From a virus, in IMG/VR virus record IMGVR_UViG_3300032053_004415, positions 1 to 44,088 of that record: DNA of 44,088 bases. The stretch is one strand, 5' to 3'. Shown piece after piece: positions 7,182 through 14,553 of the stretch. The notes below the pieces were generated by a model. It searched no databases. It saw nothing but the letters and a program-made list of their open reading frames with translations, and had not been told where the DNA came from. The position numbers were made by a program, and so were the translations under genes. Numbering within the stretch: position 1 is the stretch's first letter; the number at the start of each line of letters is the position of its first letter.

Positions 7182-9815
7182 ATGAATAAAATTAGTGTGA
7201 GGTTTGATGATGTAAAAGATCAGACAACAGAAGAGTATTTTAAAGGAAATAAGTTTTCAATAGACGCGTTTCGTAAAAAGTATTCCATAAACGATTCAGA
7301 GACTTATGTTCAGGCTTTGAAACGGGTGTGTGATTATATTGCATCAGTTGAAAAAACCGACGAATTGCGAAAATGTTGGAGCGAACGTTGGTTTGATGAA
7401 ATAGCCCAAGGTTGGTGGCATCCAGCCGGTTCCATCATGCAAGGTGCCGGATCTAATAGAAAAATTAGCCTGGCAAATTGCACGACTATATCTCTTGGTG
7501 CTCTACGTGATGATGAAGAATGGGATAATCTTGAATCCATCGTTAGAAATACAGCATATACAGTAGCTAAATGTGCCGCTTATAGGCAGGGACTTGGTGT
7601 AGATTTTTCCCGCCTACGCCCCAGTGGAACCAAACTTTTGAATTCAGCTAATATTTCCACCGGCCCTATTCATTGGATGAAGTTTATAGACGATATAGCA
7701 TATTACGTAGGTCAAAAAGGAAGAATTCCCGCGTTTTTGTTTTCGTTAAATATCAACCACCCAAGCGTGGAAGAATTTATCACGTCTAAGAGCGATTATA
7801 CCAAAATACAAAATGCCAACATATCTGTTCAACTTACAGAGGTGTTTTATAAAGCTGTTGAAGACGATAAGGATTGGGAAATGTCCTTTGTTACTCCGGA
7901 GGTCAAAAGAGGAGATAAAGTTTATATTGATGAACACAGCGTAGATAAAGATAGCCACAGAGAAAAGGAAACGGGCAAGTGGTATAAACTCGCTACTCAC
8001 ACCAAGGAAGAAGAAAAAACCTCCAAAGTGGTAAAGGCCAGAAAGTTGATGGAACTAATTGCTAAAAGTATGTGCAGTCACGCCGAGCCAGGAATACAAA
8101 ATATTGATATCGCTCGAAAGTATTCCAATTCGGATTACATGTATGATCCTAATGATGAATATGATAGTAGAATTATTGGTACAAATGCGTGCAGCGAACA
8201 ATACCTCTCTAGAGAAAGCTTATGCGTACTAGCTTCTCTTAATGTAGGAAGATTTTCAGGTATAAAAGAAATTTATATGACGCAGCTGGAAAGGATCGCT
8301 CCGTCAATGAATAGATTTTTGGATAACGTCAATGAGTGTGAGTTGGTGTATCAAACTTACGCCACTCCACATCAGAAAATGGCGATTGAAAAACTTCGCA
8401 GAATAGGTGCTGGAATAACCAATCTTGTTGAATGGTTATTTAGAAAAAAACTTATCTATGGAACTACAGAAGCTAATAACGAGACAGAAGAGTTTGTTAA
8501 ATACTTCAATTATTGGCTTTATGTTGGTTCTGAACAACTTGGTCGTGAAAAAGGAAATTTTGGATTATTTAAAAAAGATAAGTGGAATGTTTCTCCGTTT
8601 GTAGTTAGAACTATTGAAGAGTCGAAAAGGATTGCCGAGCAGTTTAAAACGCCTATATTAAAAGGAACCCACGCTAGAAATGTTACTTGTTCGTCTATTG
8701 CTCCAACGGGAACGCTTTCACTTATGTTCCGTGATATGGTTATGAGTTATGGTATTGAACCTGCTTTTTTCTTGTATTTTTGGAAACGAACAAGAATGTC
8801 GGGTAAGTATGAATATTATTTTTGCGTCCCAAAAGCAGTAAAAGATGCTTTTGGAGAAGCTGGGGTTCCGATACCCATGCAATCGGACACAATCCAAGAT
8901 GATTGGGATGGAAAACATGGAAAATCTATTGCAAAGTTTATTGATGAAAACTTGGAAAAAGTTGGTATAAAGAAATTTAAAACTTCCACTGAAATCGATC
9001 CTATGGATAAATTGCAGATGATGTCACAAGTGATGAAATGGGTTGATTCATCTATTTCGACTACCTATCTTTTGCCAGACGGATCAGATTGGAAACTGGT
9101 TCAGAAGTTTGTTTTGGAATCCCATAAAAAAGAAGTTAAATCTATAGCCGCATTTCCTGATAAGAAAATGTATGGAATCGTCACTTCTATCTCTTTCAAA
9201 GATCTAGCGATCAAGTTGAAAGAAGAAGGTATTGTTATACATCCTCAGAATTTTTCGGATGATGAATTAAAAGAATTAAATATTTCAAGGCAAGAAATAA
9301 ACACCAATTGTAGTGGTGCTCCAAAACGATTACATACGTTAGAGGCTGATATTTATACGGTGGTGGTGAAAGGTCAAAAATTCGTAATAGTGATAGGGAT
9401 GCAAAACGGAAAACCGTATGAAATTTTTGGCGGCCATCTGGATGGATTGGGATTGAAATGTCCTCACAAAAAAGGAAAAATTACGAGGGTGAAGAAATCT
9501 CAATATTCTCTTGAGTTTGATGATATAACAATTGAAGATTTTTCTAAACAATTTACACCAACAGAACAGATTCTCTTTCGTTTGGCTTCTACAAGTCTTA
9601 GACACGGTGTTCCTATAATATTTGTAGTTGACCAACTTCAAAAAGCTACGGAGGATATAACTTCTATGGCATCTGCTGCAGCTAGAGTGTTAAAAAAATA
9701 CATAATTGATGGTGAAACTGCTCATGGTCAGAACTGCCCATCGTGCGGTCACATTCTGGTGTATATTGATGGTTGTGTGTCTTGCGGAAATTGTGGATAC
9801 TCCAGATGTAATTAA
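7182..9815 (+). CDS. nrdJ: Adenosylcobalamin-dependent (class II) ribonucleotide reductase
   Basis: Reduces ribonucleotides to deoxyribonucleotides for phage DNA synthesis, using coenzyme B12 to make the radical. The core motifs are ordered as in the family: SLANCTTISLG with the redox cysteine (residue 100), GQKGRIPAFLFSLNINHPS, and NACSEQ with the catalytic Asn, Cys and Glu (335, 337, 339). TCSSIAPTGTLS, the substrate-phosphate loop, comes next. The C-terminus carries CPSC (852-855) and CGNCGYSRC (868-876), the cysteine-rich tail typical of class II enzymes. The 877-residue length is normal and no intein is visible. No radical-generating beta subunit is near, as expected for this class. A good Shine-Dalgarno (AAGGA) sets the start. 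Confidence 0.93.
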   Translation: MNKISVRFDDVKDQTTEEYFKGNKFSIDAFRKKYSINDSETYVQALKRVCDYIASVEKTDELRKCWSERWFDEIAQGWWHPAGSIMQGAGSNRKISLANCTTISLGALRDDEEWDNLESIVRNTAYTVAKCAAYRQGLGVDFSRLRPSGTKLLNSANISTGPIHWMKFIDDIAYYVGQKGRIPAFLFSLNINHPSVEEFITSKSDYTKIQNANISVQLTEVFYKAVEDDKDWEMSFVTPEVKRGDKVYIDEHSVDKDSHREKETGKWYKLATHTKEEEKTSKVVKARKLMELIAKSMCSHAEPGIQNIDIARKYSNSDYMYDPNDEYDSRIIGTNACSEQYLSRESLCVLASLNVGRFSGIKEIYMTQLERIAPSMNRFLDNVNECELVYQTYATPHQKMAIEKLRRIGAGITNLVEWLFRKKLIYGTTEANNETEEFVKYFNYWLYVGSEQLGREKGNFGLFKKDKWNVSPFVVRTIEESKRIAEQFKTPILKGTHARNVTCSSIAPTGTLSLMFRDMVMSYGIEPAFFLYFWKRTRMSGKYEYYFCVPKAVKDAFGEAGVPIPMQSDTIQDDWDGKHGKSIAKFIDENLEKVGIKKFKTSTEIDPMDKLQMMSQVMKWVDSSISTTYLLPDGSDWKLVQKFVLESHKKEVKSIAAFPDKKMYGIVTSISFKDLAIKLKEEGIVIHPQNFSDDELKELNISRQEINTNCSGAPKRLHTLEADIYTVVVKGQKFVIVIGMQNGKPYEIFGGHLDGLGLKCPHKKGKITRVKKSQYSLEFDDITIEDFSKQFTPTEQILFRLASTSLRHGVPIIFVVDQLQKATEDITSMASAAARVLKKYIIDGETAHGQNCPSCGHILVYIDGCVSCGNCGYSRCN

Positions 9816-9867
9816 AATCAAAGAACTTCCATTTATTCTAAAGTTTTATATATTTATATGTTGATAT

Positions 9868-10245
9868 ATGGTAATCGAACTCACAACAGTATTAGAAATA
9901 ATCCCTCCTATAATCGCTGCGGTAGTAACTTACATTATCGCCAGTAAAAAAGCCAAGATTCAATATGCTAAAATGATGACGGATATTCAAAGTAAAGCTA
10001 TTCAAACTGTCGTGAGTGAAGAAGAAAAAATGCGTAAAGAAATTTGGGAAGAACTGAAAATCGTTAGAAAAGAAAACGAATTTCTTAGACTGGAAATCTC
10101 TGAAATTAACAAAAAATTGTATAATTCTGGAGAATTGGTAGAAACATTGAGAGAAGAAATCGCCGTGCTTAAATCTTCTATTGCAGTTTATAAAGAAGAA
10201 TTGAATCGTAAAGATAAACGAATAACGGAATTAGAAACGATATAA
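9868..10245 (+). CDS. Small membrane-anchored coiled-coil protein
   Basis: 125 residues. Residues 4-25 (LTTVLEIIPPIIAAVVTYIIA in part) form one hydrophobic helix followed by positive charges (SKKAK), so the N-terminus is likely outside and the rest in the cytoplasm. Residues 45-125 are a long charged heptad-like helix with no proline, consistent with a coiled coil. It resembles spanin-, holin-accessory- or scaffold-like phage proteins only in outline, and no family can be named. Confidence 0.65.
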   Translation: MVIELTTVLEIIPPIIAAVVTYIIASKKAKIQYAKMMTDIQSKAIQTVVSEEEKMRKEIWEELKIVRKENEFLRLEISEINKKLYNSGELVETLREEIAVLKSSIAVYKEELNRKDKRITELETI

Positions 10246-10258
10246 GGAGAGTAATGAT

Positions 10259-10573
10259 ATGAATTCAAAACGTCAACAAAAGGTGTTCATTGTTAATGAA
10301 GTAGAGACTGATATTCCGCAAGCTGAAAAAGAAGTTTTGATTCACCACTCCGACGCCTCAATAGATACCTACACAGATTATAAAAAATTATTGTATAAAT
10401 TACACAAAAGTTTCAAATTTCAATACGCAATTGGTATTATTCATGAAAATGGTTCCAAGGCTAAACCATCAGTCATATCAAGTTTTGTAAGACAATTGAG
10501 CCCAGAAATACGGATTATCATCTATAATTCAATTGACGGTTTGAAACAACAACTTCAAGAAATAAAAATTTGA
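10259..10573 (+). CDS. Hypothetical protein
   Basis: A soluble protein of 104 residues, 13 nt after the previous gene and with an AAGGAG ribosome site. Alternating strands and helices (QKVFIVNEV, YAIGIIHENG, IRIIIYNSIDGLKQQL) suggest a small alpha/beta fold that resembles a receiver domain in outline. No phospho-acceptor pattern was found. Its stop region overlaps the -35 box of the next promoter. Function unknown. Confidence 0.65.
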   Translation: MNSKRQQKVFIVNEVETDIPQAEKEVLIHHSDASIDTYTDYKKLLYKLHKSFKFQYAIGIIHENGSKAKPSVISSFVRQLSPEIRIIIYNSIDGLKQQLQEIKI

Positions 10574-10598
10574 CATTAGTAGTTGAATCGGTTATGTT
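10570..10598 (+). promoter_or_regulatory. Sigma70-like promoter placing the start at the mom-like ATG
   Basis: A perfect TTGACA (10570-10575), a 17-bp spacer and TATGTT (10593-10598). The predicted start lies at about 10605, the A of the ATG itself, so the mRNA would be leaderless. No Shine-Dalgarno is present. The -10 flank (CGGTTATGTTATCAACATG) resembles the promoter at 12611-12638. Confidence 0.55.
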
Positions 10599-10604
10599 AT
10601 CAAC

Positions 10605-11393
10605 ATGTCTATCGAAGGTTATTTCGATCCAACTAAATTTATTATAAAAGAAATAGATAAATCTTCTGCTGAAGATATGATCGTAAGGCATCATTACACA
10701 CATAAATGGTCATTATGTCAAGTGGCTTATGGTATTTTTTATATTTCAGAAGAAGAATCGGATTTTTTTGATGCTAAAGAAGAAATCCTTATAGGATGCA
10801 TGGTTTTTGGTCATCCTGTCGGTAGAAGTGCTGCTGAATCGGTTTCTGATATCATCAAAATTGATGAAGTTTTTGAGTTGACTAGATTGGTTTGTTTGGA
10901 TGGTGAAGAATATGGAAAGAACTTAGAAAGTTATTGTTTGACTTATGCTTTAAAGTTGTTGAAAAAATCCTTTCCGAATATCAAGGCTCTCATTACTTAT
11001 GCGGATGGAGAACAAGGTCATAAAGGAACGATATATCAAGCCTGTGGGTTTTACTATCAGGGGAACTCTTCTCTAGCTTTAATGCCTAATTATTCTATTT
11101 CTTTGATTGGACCTCCAAATTATAACTGGATGCATTCAAGAACGGTATCTGCCACATATGGTTCTCATAATGTTGAATATTTAAAAAAACGAATAGGCCA
11201 TACATTTTGGAGGAAACGAGAGTCTACTAAACATCGATATGTGTGTTTTTTATGTAATAAAATAGAAAAAAAGAAAATTCTATCTAATATCAAACATCTC
11301 TTCTACGATTATCCCAAAGAAACCCATCATATAGATGAAATTCAAGAGATTGTTGTAAATGAAAATGATAAAGAAAATCTCTTTTTTGGATGA
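10605..11393 (+). CDS. Mom-like DNA-modification acetyltransferase (GNAT fold)
   Basis: The Mu phage Mom protein adds a carbamoylmethyl group to adenine N6 in DNA, which protects it from restriction enzymes. This 262-residue protein has the family's layout: RHHYTHKW near residues 28-34, FELTRLVCLDG near 90, and YADGEQGHKGTIYQACGFYY near 145-165, the most diagnostic Mom-family segment. KHRYVCFL near 208 closes the domain. The last 45 residues are lysine-rich and unique. The promoter and start arrangement suggest its own transcript. Family membership is read from motifs. The exact modification cannot be predicted. Confidence 0.85.
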   Translation: MSIEGYFDPTKFIIKEIDKSSAEDMIVRHHYTHKWSLCQVAYGIFYISEEESDFFDAKEEILIGCMVFGHPVGRSAAESVSDIIKIDEVFELTRLVCLDGEEYGKNLESYCLTYALKLLKKSFPNIKALITYADGEQGHKGTIYQACGFYYQGNSSLALMPNYSISLIGPPNYNWMHSRTVSATYGSHNVEYLKKRIGHTFWRKRESTKHRYVCFLCNKIEKKKILSNIKHLFYDYPKETHHIDEIQEIVVNENDKENLFFG

Positions 11394-11421
11394 TTAACCA
11401 TATTTATATTTGGTAAATTAT

Positions 11422-11433
11422 ATCGATATCGAT
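11422..11433 (+). promoter_or_regulatory. 12-bp perfect palindrome upstream of the gene at 11451
   Basis: ATCGATATCGAT is its own reverse complement and sits 18 nt before the ATG at 11451, just ahead of the ribosome site (GGAG at 11441-11444). It could be an operator or simply a weak RNA hairpin. No protein can be assigned. Confidence 0.3.
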
Positions 11434-11450
11434 TTATCACGGAGATTAAT

Positions 11451-12278
11451 ATGAATAAAGATTTTTTGAAAAATTTAGTAAAAGAAACACTAACGGAGAT
11501 GAAAGCTGAGAAGACTGCTGATCGTCCTGCCAAGAAACAACGAATTAGAGAATCTCTAAAAAGTGTGATCGGTCAAATATTGAAAGAATACATCGCTAGT
11601 GTCAATAAACCTAAAAAATCAAAAGACGACATAGAGAAGGAACGAAAGGGATATGCTAAGGATGGTAATGTTCATTTAGATAAAACAAACGAACAGCTCA
11701 AGGATGAAATGGAAAAAATATCAAACGATATCGATAAGAGCATTGAAGTTAAGTGGGATGACCACGGAGATTTGGTTGTTGATGCTAAAGAATTATTCAA
11801 GGTTCGTATTCATCCAATGTGGGATAACAATTTTTACATTGAATCGTGGCCAAGATTGCAGGATCGTGTAGTTGCCGTTGGATTGGATTGGGAGCAGGTT
11901 AAGAATTTTGTTAAAGCCAATTTCAAACATGATAGTGAAGATATTGAAAATACTAAAGTGGACCAAGCTAAGAATAAAGCGATGGATCATCTTGAAGACG
12001 AATCTGGCAAGGGAGAAGTTCCAAAACAAGATTATGAATCCCGAACAACCATAAAGAAGGTTGGTGACACCAAGAAAGACGATAAGGATTATAACAAACC
12101 AGATGTCGAAGATGATGACGATCTTCCTGATCAACCAATGAAACCGGTTGATGTAGACGATATCAAAAAACAGAGTGATCATAAAGAGCATAAAGAAGAG
12201 CCTCAAAAACACAAGGATGATAAACGTCATATAAAGAAAATGAAGATCGGTAGAGGACGAAAACGTGCTTTGAATTAA
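11451..12278 (+). CDS. Highly charged hypothetical protein
   Basis: 275 residues. Residues 1-50 contain two helical repeats of the same flavour (FLKNLVKETLTEMK and SLKSVIGQILKEYI). A folded part with tryptophans (VKWDDHGDLVVDAKE, WDNNFYIESWPRLQD, VGLDWEQVKNFVKANF) spans about 95-160. The final 110 residues are a disordered Lys/Asp-rich tail ending in KKMKIGRGRKRALN. The N-terminal helix motif is common in phage proteins of unknown, often structural, role. The ribosome site GGAG fits this start. It is followed after 1 nt by a small gene, probably co-translated. Confidence 0.7.
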   Translation: MNKDFLKNLVKETLTEMKAEKTADRPAKKQRIRESLKSVIGQILKEYIASVNKPKKSKDDIEKERKGYAKDGNVHLDKTNEQLKDEMEKISNDIDKSIEVKWDDHGDLVVDAKELFKVRIHPMWDNNFYIESWPRLQDRVVAVGLDWEQVKNFVKANFKHDSEDIENTKVDQAKNKAMDHLEDESGKGEVPKQDYESRTTIKKVGDTKKDDKDYNKPDVEDDDDLPDQPMKPVDVDDIKKQSDHKEHKEEPQKHKDDKRHIKKMKIGRGRKRALN

Positions 12279-12279
12279 T

Positions 12280-12549
12280 ATGAAAAAATCCGATCTTAAA
12301 AAATTGATTGAAGAAGTTAATAAAGAGGTGGAAAGAAACCCTCTATATGTTAAAGGATTTCGTCAAGGTGAAAAAGATGGATATGTCAAAGAAAAGGTTG
12401 ACGTAAAAGATCAACCTGATATTTATCAGTTGGGATACAAGAGAGGTTATCAAGCTGGATTTTGGAGATTATACAGCGAAAAGTTGAACAAAGGATTAGC
12501 TGCCGCTGGAGAGTTCATGGGGGGTTTTGTAAACTTAAATCGTAGGTAA
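12280..12549 (+). CDS. Small hypothetical protein
   Basis: 89 residues, starting 1 nt after the preceding stop with no separate ribosome site, so probably translated by coupling. The N-terminus (MKKSDLKKLIEEVNKEVE) mirrors the N-terminal helix of its neighbour. The middle has two similar glycine/tyrosine segments (YVKGFRQGEKDGY and YQLGYKRGYQAGF). It is the last gene before a terminator. Function unknown. Confidence 0.65.
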   Translation: MKKSDLKKLIEEVNKEVERNPLYVKGFRQGEKDGYVKEKVDVKDQPDIYQLGYKRGYQAGFWRLYSEKLNKGLAAAGEFMGGFVNLNRR

Positions 12550-12575
12550 ACGTTTTGGTAATAATTCATAAGAAG

Positions 12576-12600
12576 ACACACCATTTCGGTGTGTTTTTTT
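12576..12600 (+). terminator. Rho-independent terminator
   Basis: A 7-bp perfect stem, ACACACC (12576-12582) with GGTGTGT (12588-12594), has a 5-nt loop and is followed immediately by seven T. It ends the block of genes starting at gp41. Confidence 0.85.
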
Positions 12601-12610
12601 ATTTTCTCAC

Positions 12611-12638
12611 TTGACATCCTATAAAAGAGTGGTATTGT
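12611..12638 (+). promoter_or_regulatory. Sigma70-like promoter of the AAA+ gene
   Basis: TTGACA (12611-12616), a 16-bp spacer and TATTGT (12633-12638) preceded by GTGG. The predicted start is about 12645 and the ATG is at 12648, so the message would be almost leaderless. The core closely matches the promoter at 16843-16870 (same spacer and the same GTGGTAT flank). Confidence 0.65.
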
Positions 12639-12647
12639 ATCTCAACA

Positions 12648-12962
12648 ATGAAAACCCCGAATCTAATCAACATGGCAAATATAGACGTTACGAAAATGCT
12701 AGCGGATTGTTGGAGTCTAAAACCCAACGACCTGATTATTGACAAACTTAAATGGAAGTATATGGTATGGTCCGTATTGAGAGGAAAGAACATCCTCTTT
12801 GTTGGTCCCACTCGTTGTGGAAAAACTAAAGCCGCTCAAAGTGTTTCTGAAATATTTTCTGAAATTAAAACTGAAATTGTTGATGAAAACCAATTGGACG
12901 TTCTTAAATCCGATAGAAGCATTAAAATAGAAAAAATAGAGGAAGTTTCAGATGAAAAGTAG
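12648..12962 (+). CDS. CobS/MoxR-like AAA+ ATPase, N-terminal piece
   Basis: 104 residues carrying only the start of an AAA+ domain: RGKNILFVGPTRCGKTKAA with Walker A at residues 53-60, then AQSVSEIF, the helix after the P-loop. In intact relatives the next residues are RPF-x-x-N-x-G-x-T-Q-D-x-R, and these are found in the gene at 13752. After residue 68 the sequence changes to a lysine/glutamate-rich tail of about 35 residues with no AAA+ features. A GIY-YIG endonuclease gene lies between the two pieces. They may assemble into one ATPase, as shown for the split ribonucleotide reductase of phage Aeh1. An alternative start is ATG 12672. Confidence 0.8.
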   Translation: MKTPNLINMANIDVTKMLADCWSLKPNDLIIDKLKWKYMVWSVLRGKNILFVGPTRCGKTKAAQSVSEIFSEIKTEIVDENQLDVLKSDRSIKIEKIEEVSDEK

Positions 12963-13000
12963 AGTTGGAATATACTTATATCTGTAATAGAAAGTATATT

Positions 13001-13765
13001 ATGATGGTGATTTATAAAACTATAAACCTAATAAATGAAAAATATTATGTTGGAAAACAACAAAGATATACAAAGTCATATTTAGGTTCTGGTTCAGCAC
13101 TAAAATCTGCCATAAAGAAATATGGAAGAAGAAATTTTAGGAAAGAAATCTTAGAAATTTGTAAATCAGAATCCGATTTGGAAAAAAAAGAATTGGAGTG
13201 GTTGGATAAACTAAACGCTATAAAGGATAAAAACTCGTATAATTTAGTAAGAGAAACATCGCCCAATAAACATAGAAGTTATACAGACCCAAAATATAGA
13301 AAACGATTGAGTAATTCTATTAAAAAAATATTTAACACTCCAGAATCACATATTCGGTTAAGCAAACAAAATAGAGGAAAAAACAACCCGATGTATGGTA
13401 AAAAAAGATCGAAAGAGTTTAAAAAAGTGGTTAGCAAAATCCATTCGGGAAAAGTAGTATCTGACGAAACCAGAGAAAAAATACGAAATAGTCGAATAGG
13501 AAGAAAAGCATCGTCTGAAACAAAAAACCGGATGAAAGAAAGCCAGCGCCATCGTTGGGATACTATAAAAGTAAAAATGATATTAAACAACAATCACATG
13601 TGGAGTTTCGACAATAGATATGATTTTATATCTTTTATAAAAGATTATAATAATTCTATACCAAAAGGAAAAGTAAGAGGGTCAGGTCCTAAAAGAATTA
13701 ATTGGAAACGAGCAATAAAAAATGAATATGACTTCATAAAGGTACATAAAAATGAAAAAATATAA
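13001..13765 (+). CDS. GIY-YIG homing endonuclease inserted in the AAA+ gene
   Basis: A mobile endonuclease that cuts related phage DNA lacking the insertion and so spreads its own gene. The N-terminal 90 residues hold the GIY-YIG domain (MVIYKTINLINEKYYVGK, then LKSAIKKYGRRNFRKEIL and ESDLEKKELEWL). NUMOD3-like DNA-binding repeats follow, with the pattern GKNNPMYGKKRSKEF. The region is more AT-rich than its surroundings. ATG 13001 is chosen because the GIY motif begins two residues later. A TTG at 12965 in frame is less likely. The stop overlaps the start of the C-terminal AAA+ piece by 14 nt. Confidence 0.88.
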   Translation: MMVIYKTINLINEKYYVGKQQRYTKSYLGSGSALKSAIKKYGRRNFRKEILEICKSESDLEKKELEWLDKLNAIKDKNSYNLVRETSPNKHRSYTDPKYRKRLSNSIKKIFNTPESHIRLSKQNRGKNNPMYGKKRSKEFKKVVSKIHSGKVVSDETREKIRNSRIGRKASSETKNRMKESQRHRWDTIKVKMILNNNHMWSFDNRYDFISFIKDYNNSIPKGKVRGSGPKRINWKRAIKNEYDFIKVHKNEKI

Positions 13766-14552
13766 AGTTACATATAAAAAATATAATAGACCATTGTTTA
13801 TTTTCAATTGCGGGTCTTCTCAAGACGCTCGAGCTACTTTAATAGGTAATACTTACTTTAAAAAAGACACAGGAACAATTCTCTGTAAATCTGAATTTGT
13901 TGAAGCAATACAAACACATAACGCAATCATCTTATTAGATGAACTAAGTAGAGGGCATCACGATTTTTGGAATATTTTACTTCCCACTATCGATCCGACA
14001 CAACGGACTCTTAGGTTAGATGAGTCGGAGAATTCTGCCGTAATTCACGTCCTACCAGACGTAACGTTTATGGCTACGGCTAATGTTGGTAATGAATATA
14101 CGTCAACAAAAGTTATGGATAAAGCTTTGACGGCCAGGTTCCCTACAATTATTGAAATGATTCCTTTGGAATATGAAGGAGAAATGGAGTTGTTGAAAAT
14201 TAATCATCCAGATGTTCTTCAAGACGTTTTGGAAGGATTCATTTCTATCTGTCGTATTTCTGATGATACTAAAAAACAATGTAGGTTAGATAATCCAAGA
14301 ATTACCACTTTCATTCCTACCGGAACTGTAGTCGAAATGGCCGAAATGCTTATCGACGGGTTTTCGTTAATGGATATCGCCCAATCTGTAATTTATCCGA
14401 TGTATGACGATTCCGGCGGAGCCGAATCTGAACGGTTGTATGTTAAACAGATTGTTCAGAAATATCTTGATAACAAGTCAGGGGGCGTAAGTTCTCCAAT
14501 CAACGATCCGTTAAATAAGGTTGGAACCTCGGGGAACAAGTTCAGTTTTTAA
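13752..14552 (+). CDS. CobS/MoxR-like AAA+ ATPase, C-terminal piece
   Basis: 266 residues completing the ATPase begun at 12648. From about residue 14 it reads RPLFIFNCGSSQDARATLIGN, the CobS-type segment that normally follows the P-loop helix. Walker B is AIILLDELSR (near 56), sensor 1 is FMATANVGNEYTST (near 113) and the arginine-finger region is MDKALTARFPT (near 128). A lid helical domain follows. The first 13 residues (MKKYKVTYKKYNR) are non-conserved and read from a new start with its own ribosome site (AAAGG 13738-13742). So the insertion gave a gene in two pieces and probably not a dead gene. The partner VWA gene starts 1 nt downstream. Confidence 0.87.
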   Translation: MKKYKVTYKKYNRPLFIFNCGSSQDARATLIGNTYFKKDTGTILCKSEFVEAIQTHNAIILLDELSRGHHDFWNILLPTIDPTQRTLRLDESENSAVIHVLPDVTFMATANVGNEYTSTKVMDKALTARFPTIIEMIPLEYEGEMELLKINHPDVLQDVLEGFISICRISDDTKKQCRLDNPRITTFIPTGTVVEMAEMLIDGFSLMDIAQSVIYPMYDDSGGAESERLYVKQIVQKYLDNKSGGVSSPINDPLNKVGTSGNKFSF

Positions 14553-14553
14553 T

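Noticed and set aside
12860-13790. Group I intron containing the GIY-YIG gene in the AAA+ gene
   Set aside because: Only about 15-20 nt remain between the endonuclease stop and the conserved exon, too little for an intron core on that side, and the downstream piece has its own ribosome site. Splicing is not excluded but is less likely.
12820-13790. Intein in the P-loop of the AAA+ ATPase
   Set aside because: The sequence continues normally past the P-loop lysine and threonine. No N-terminal Cys/Ser block or C-terminal HN motif is seen, and stop codons separate the parts.
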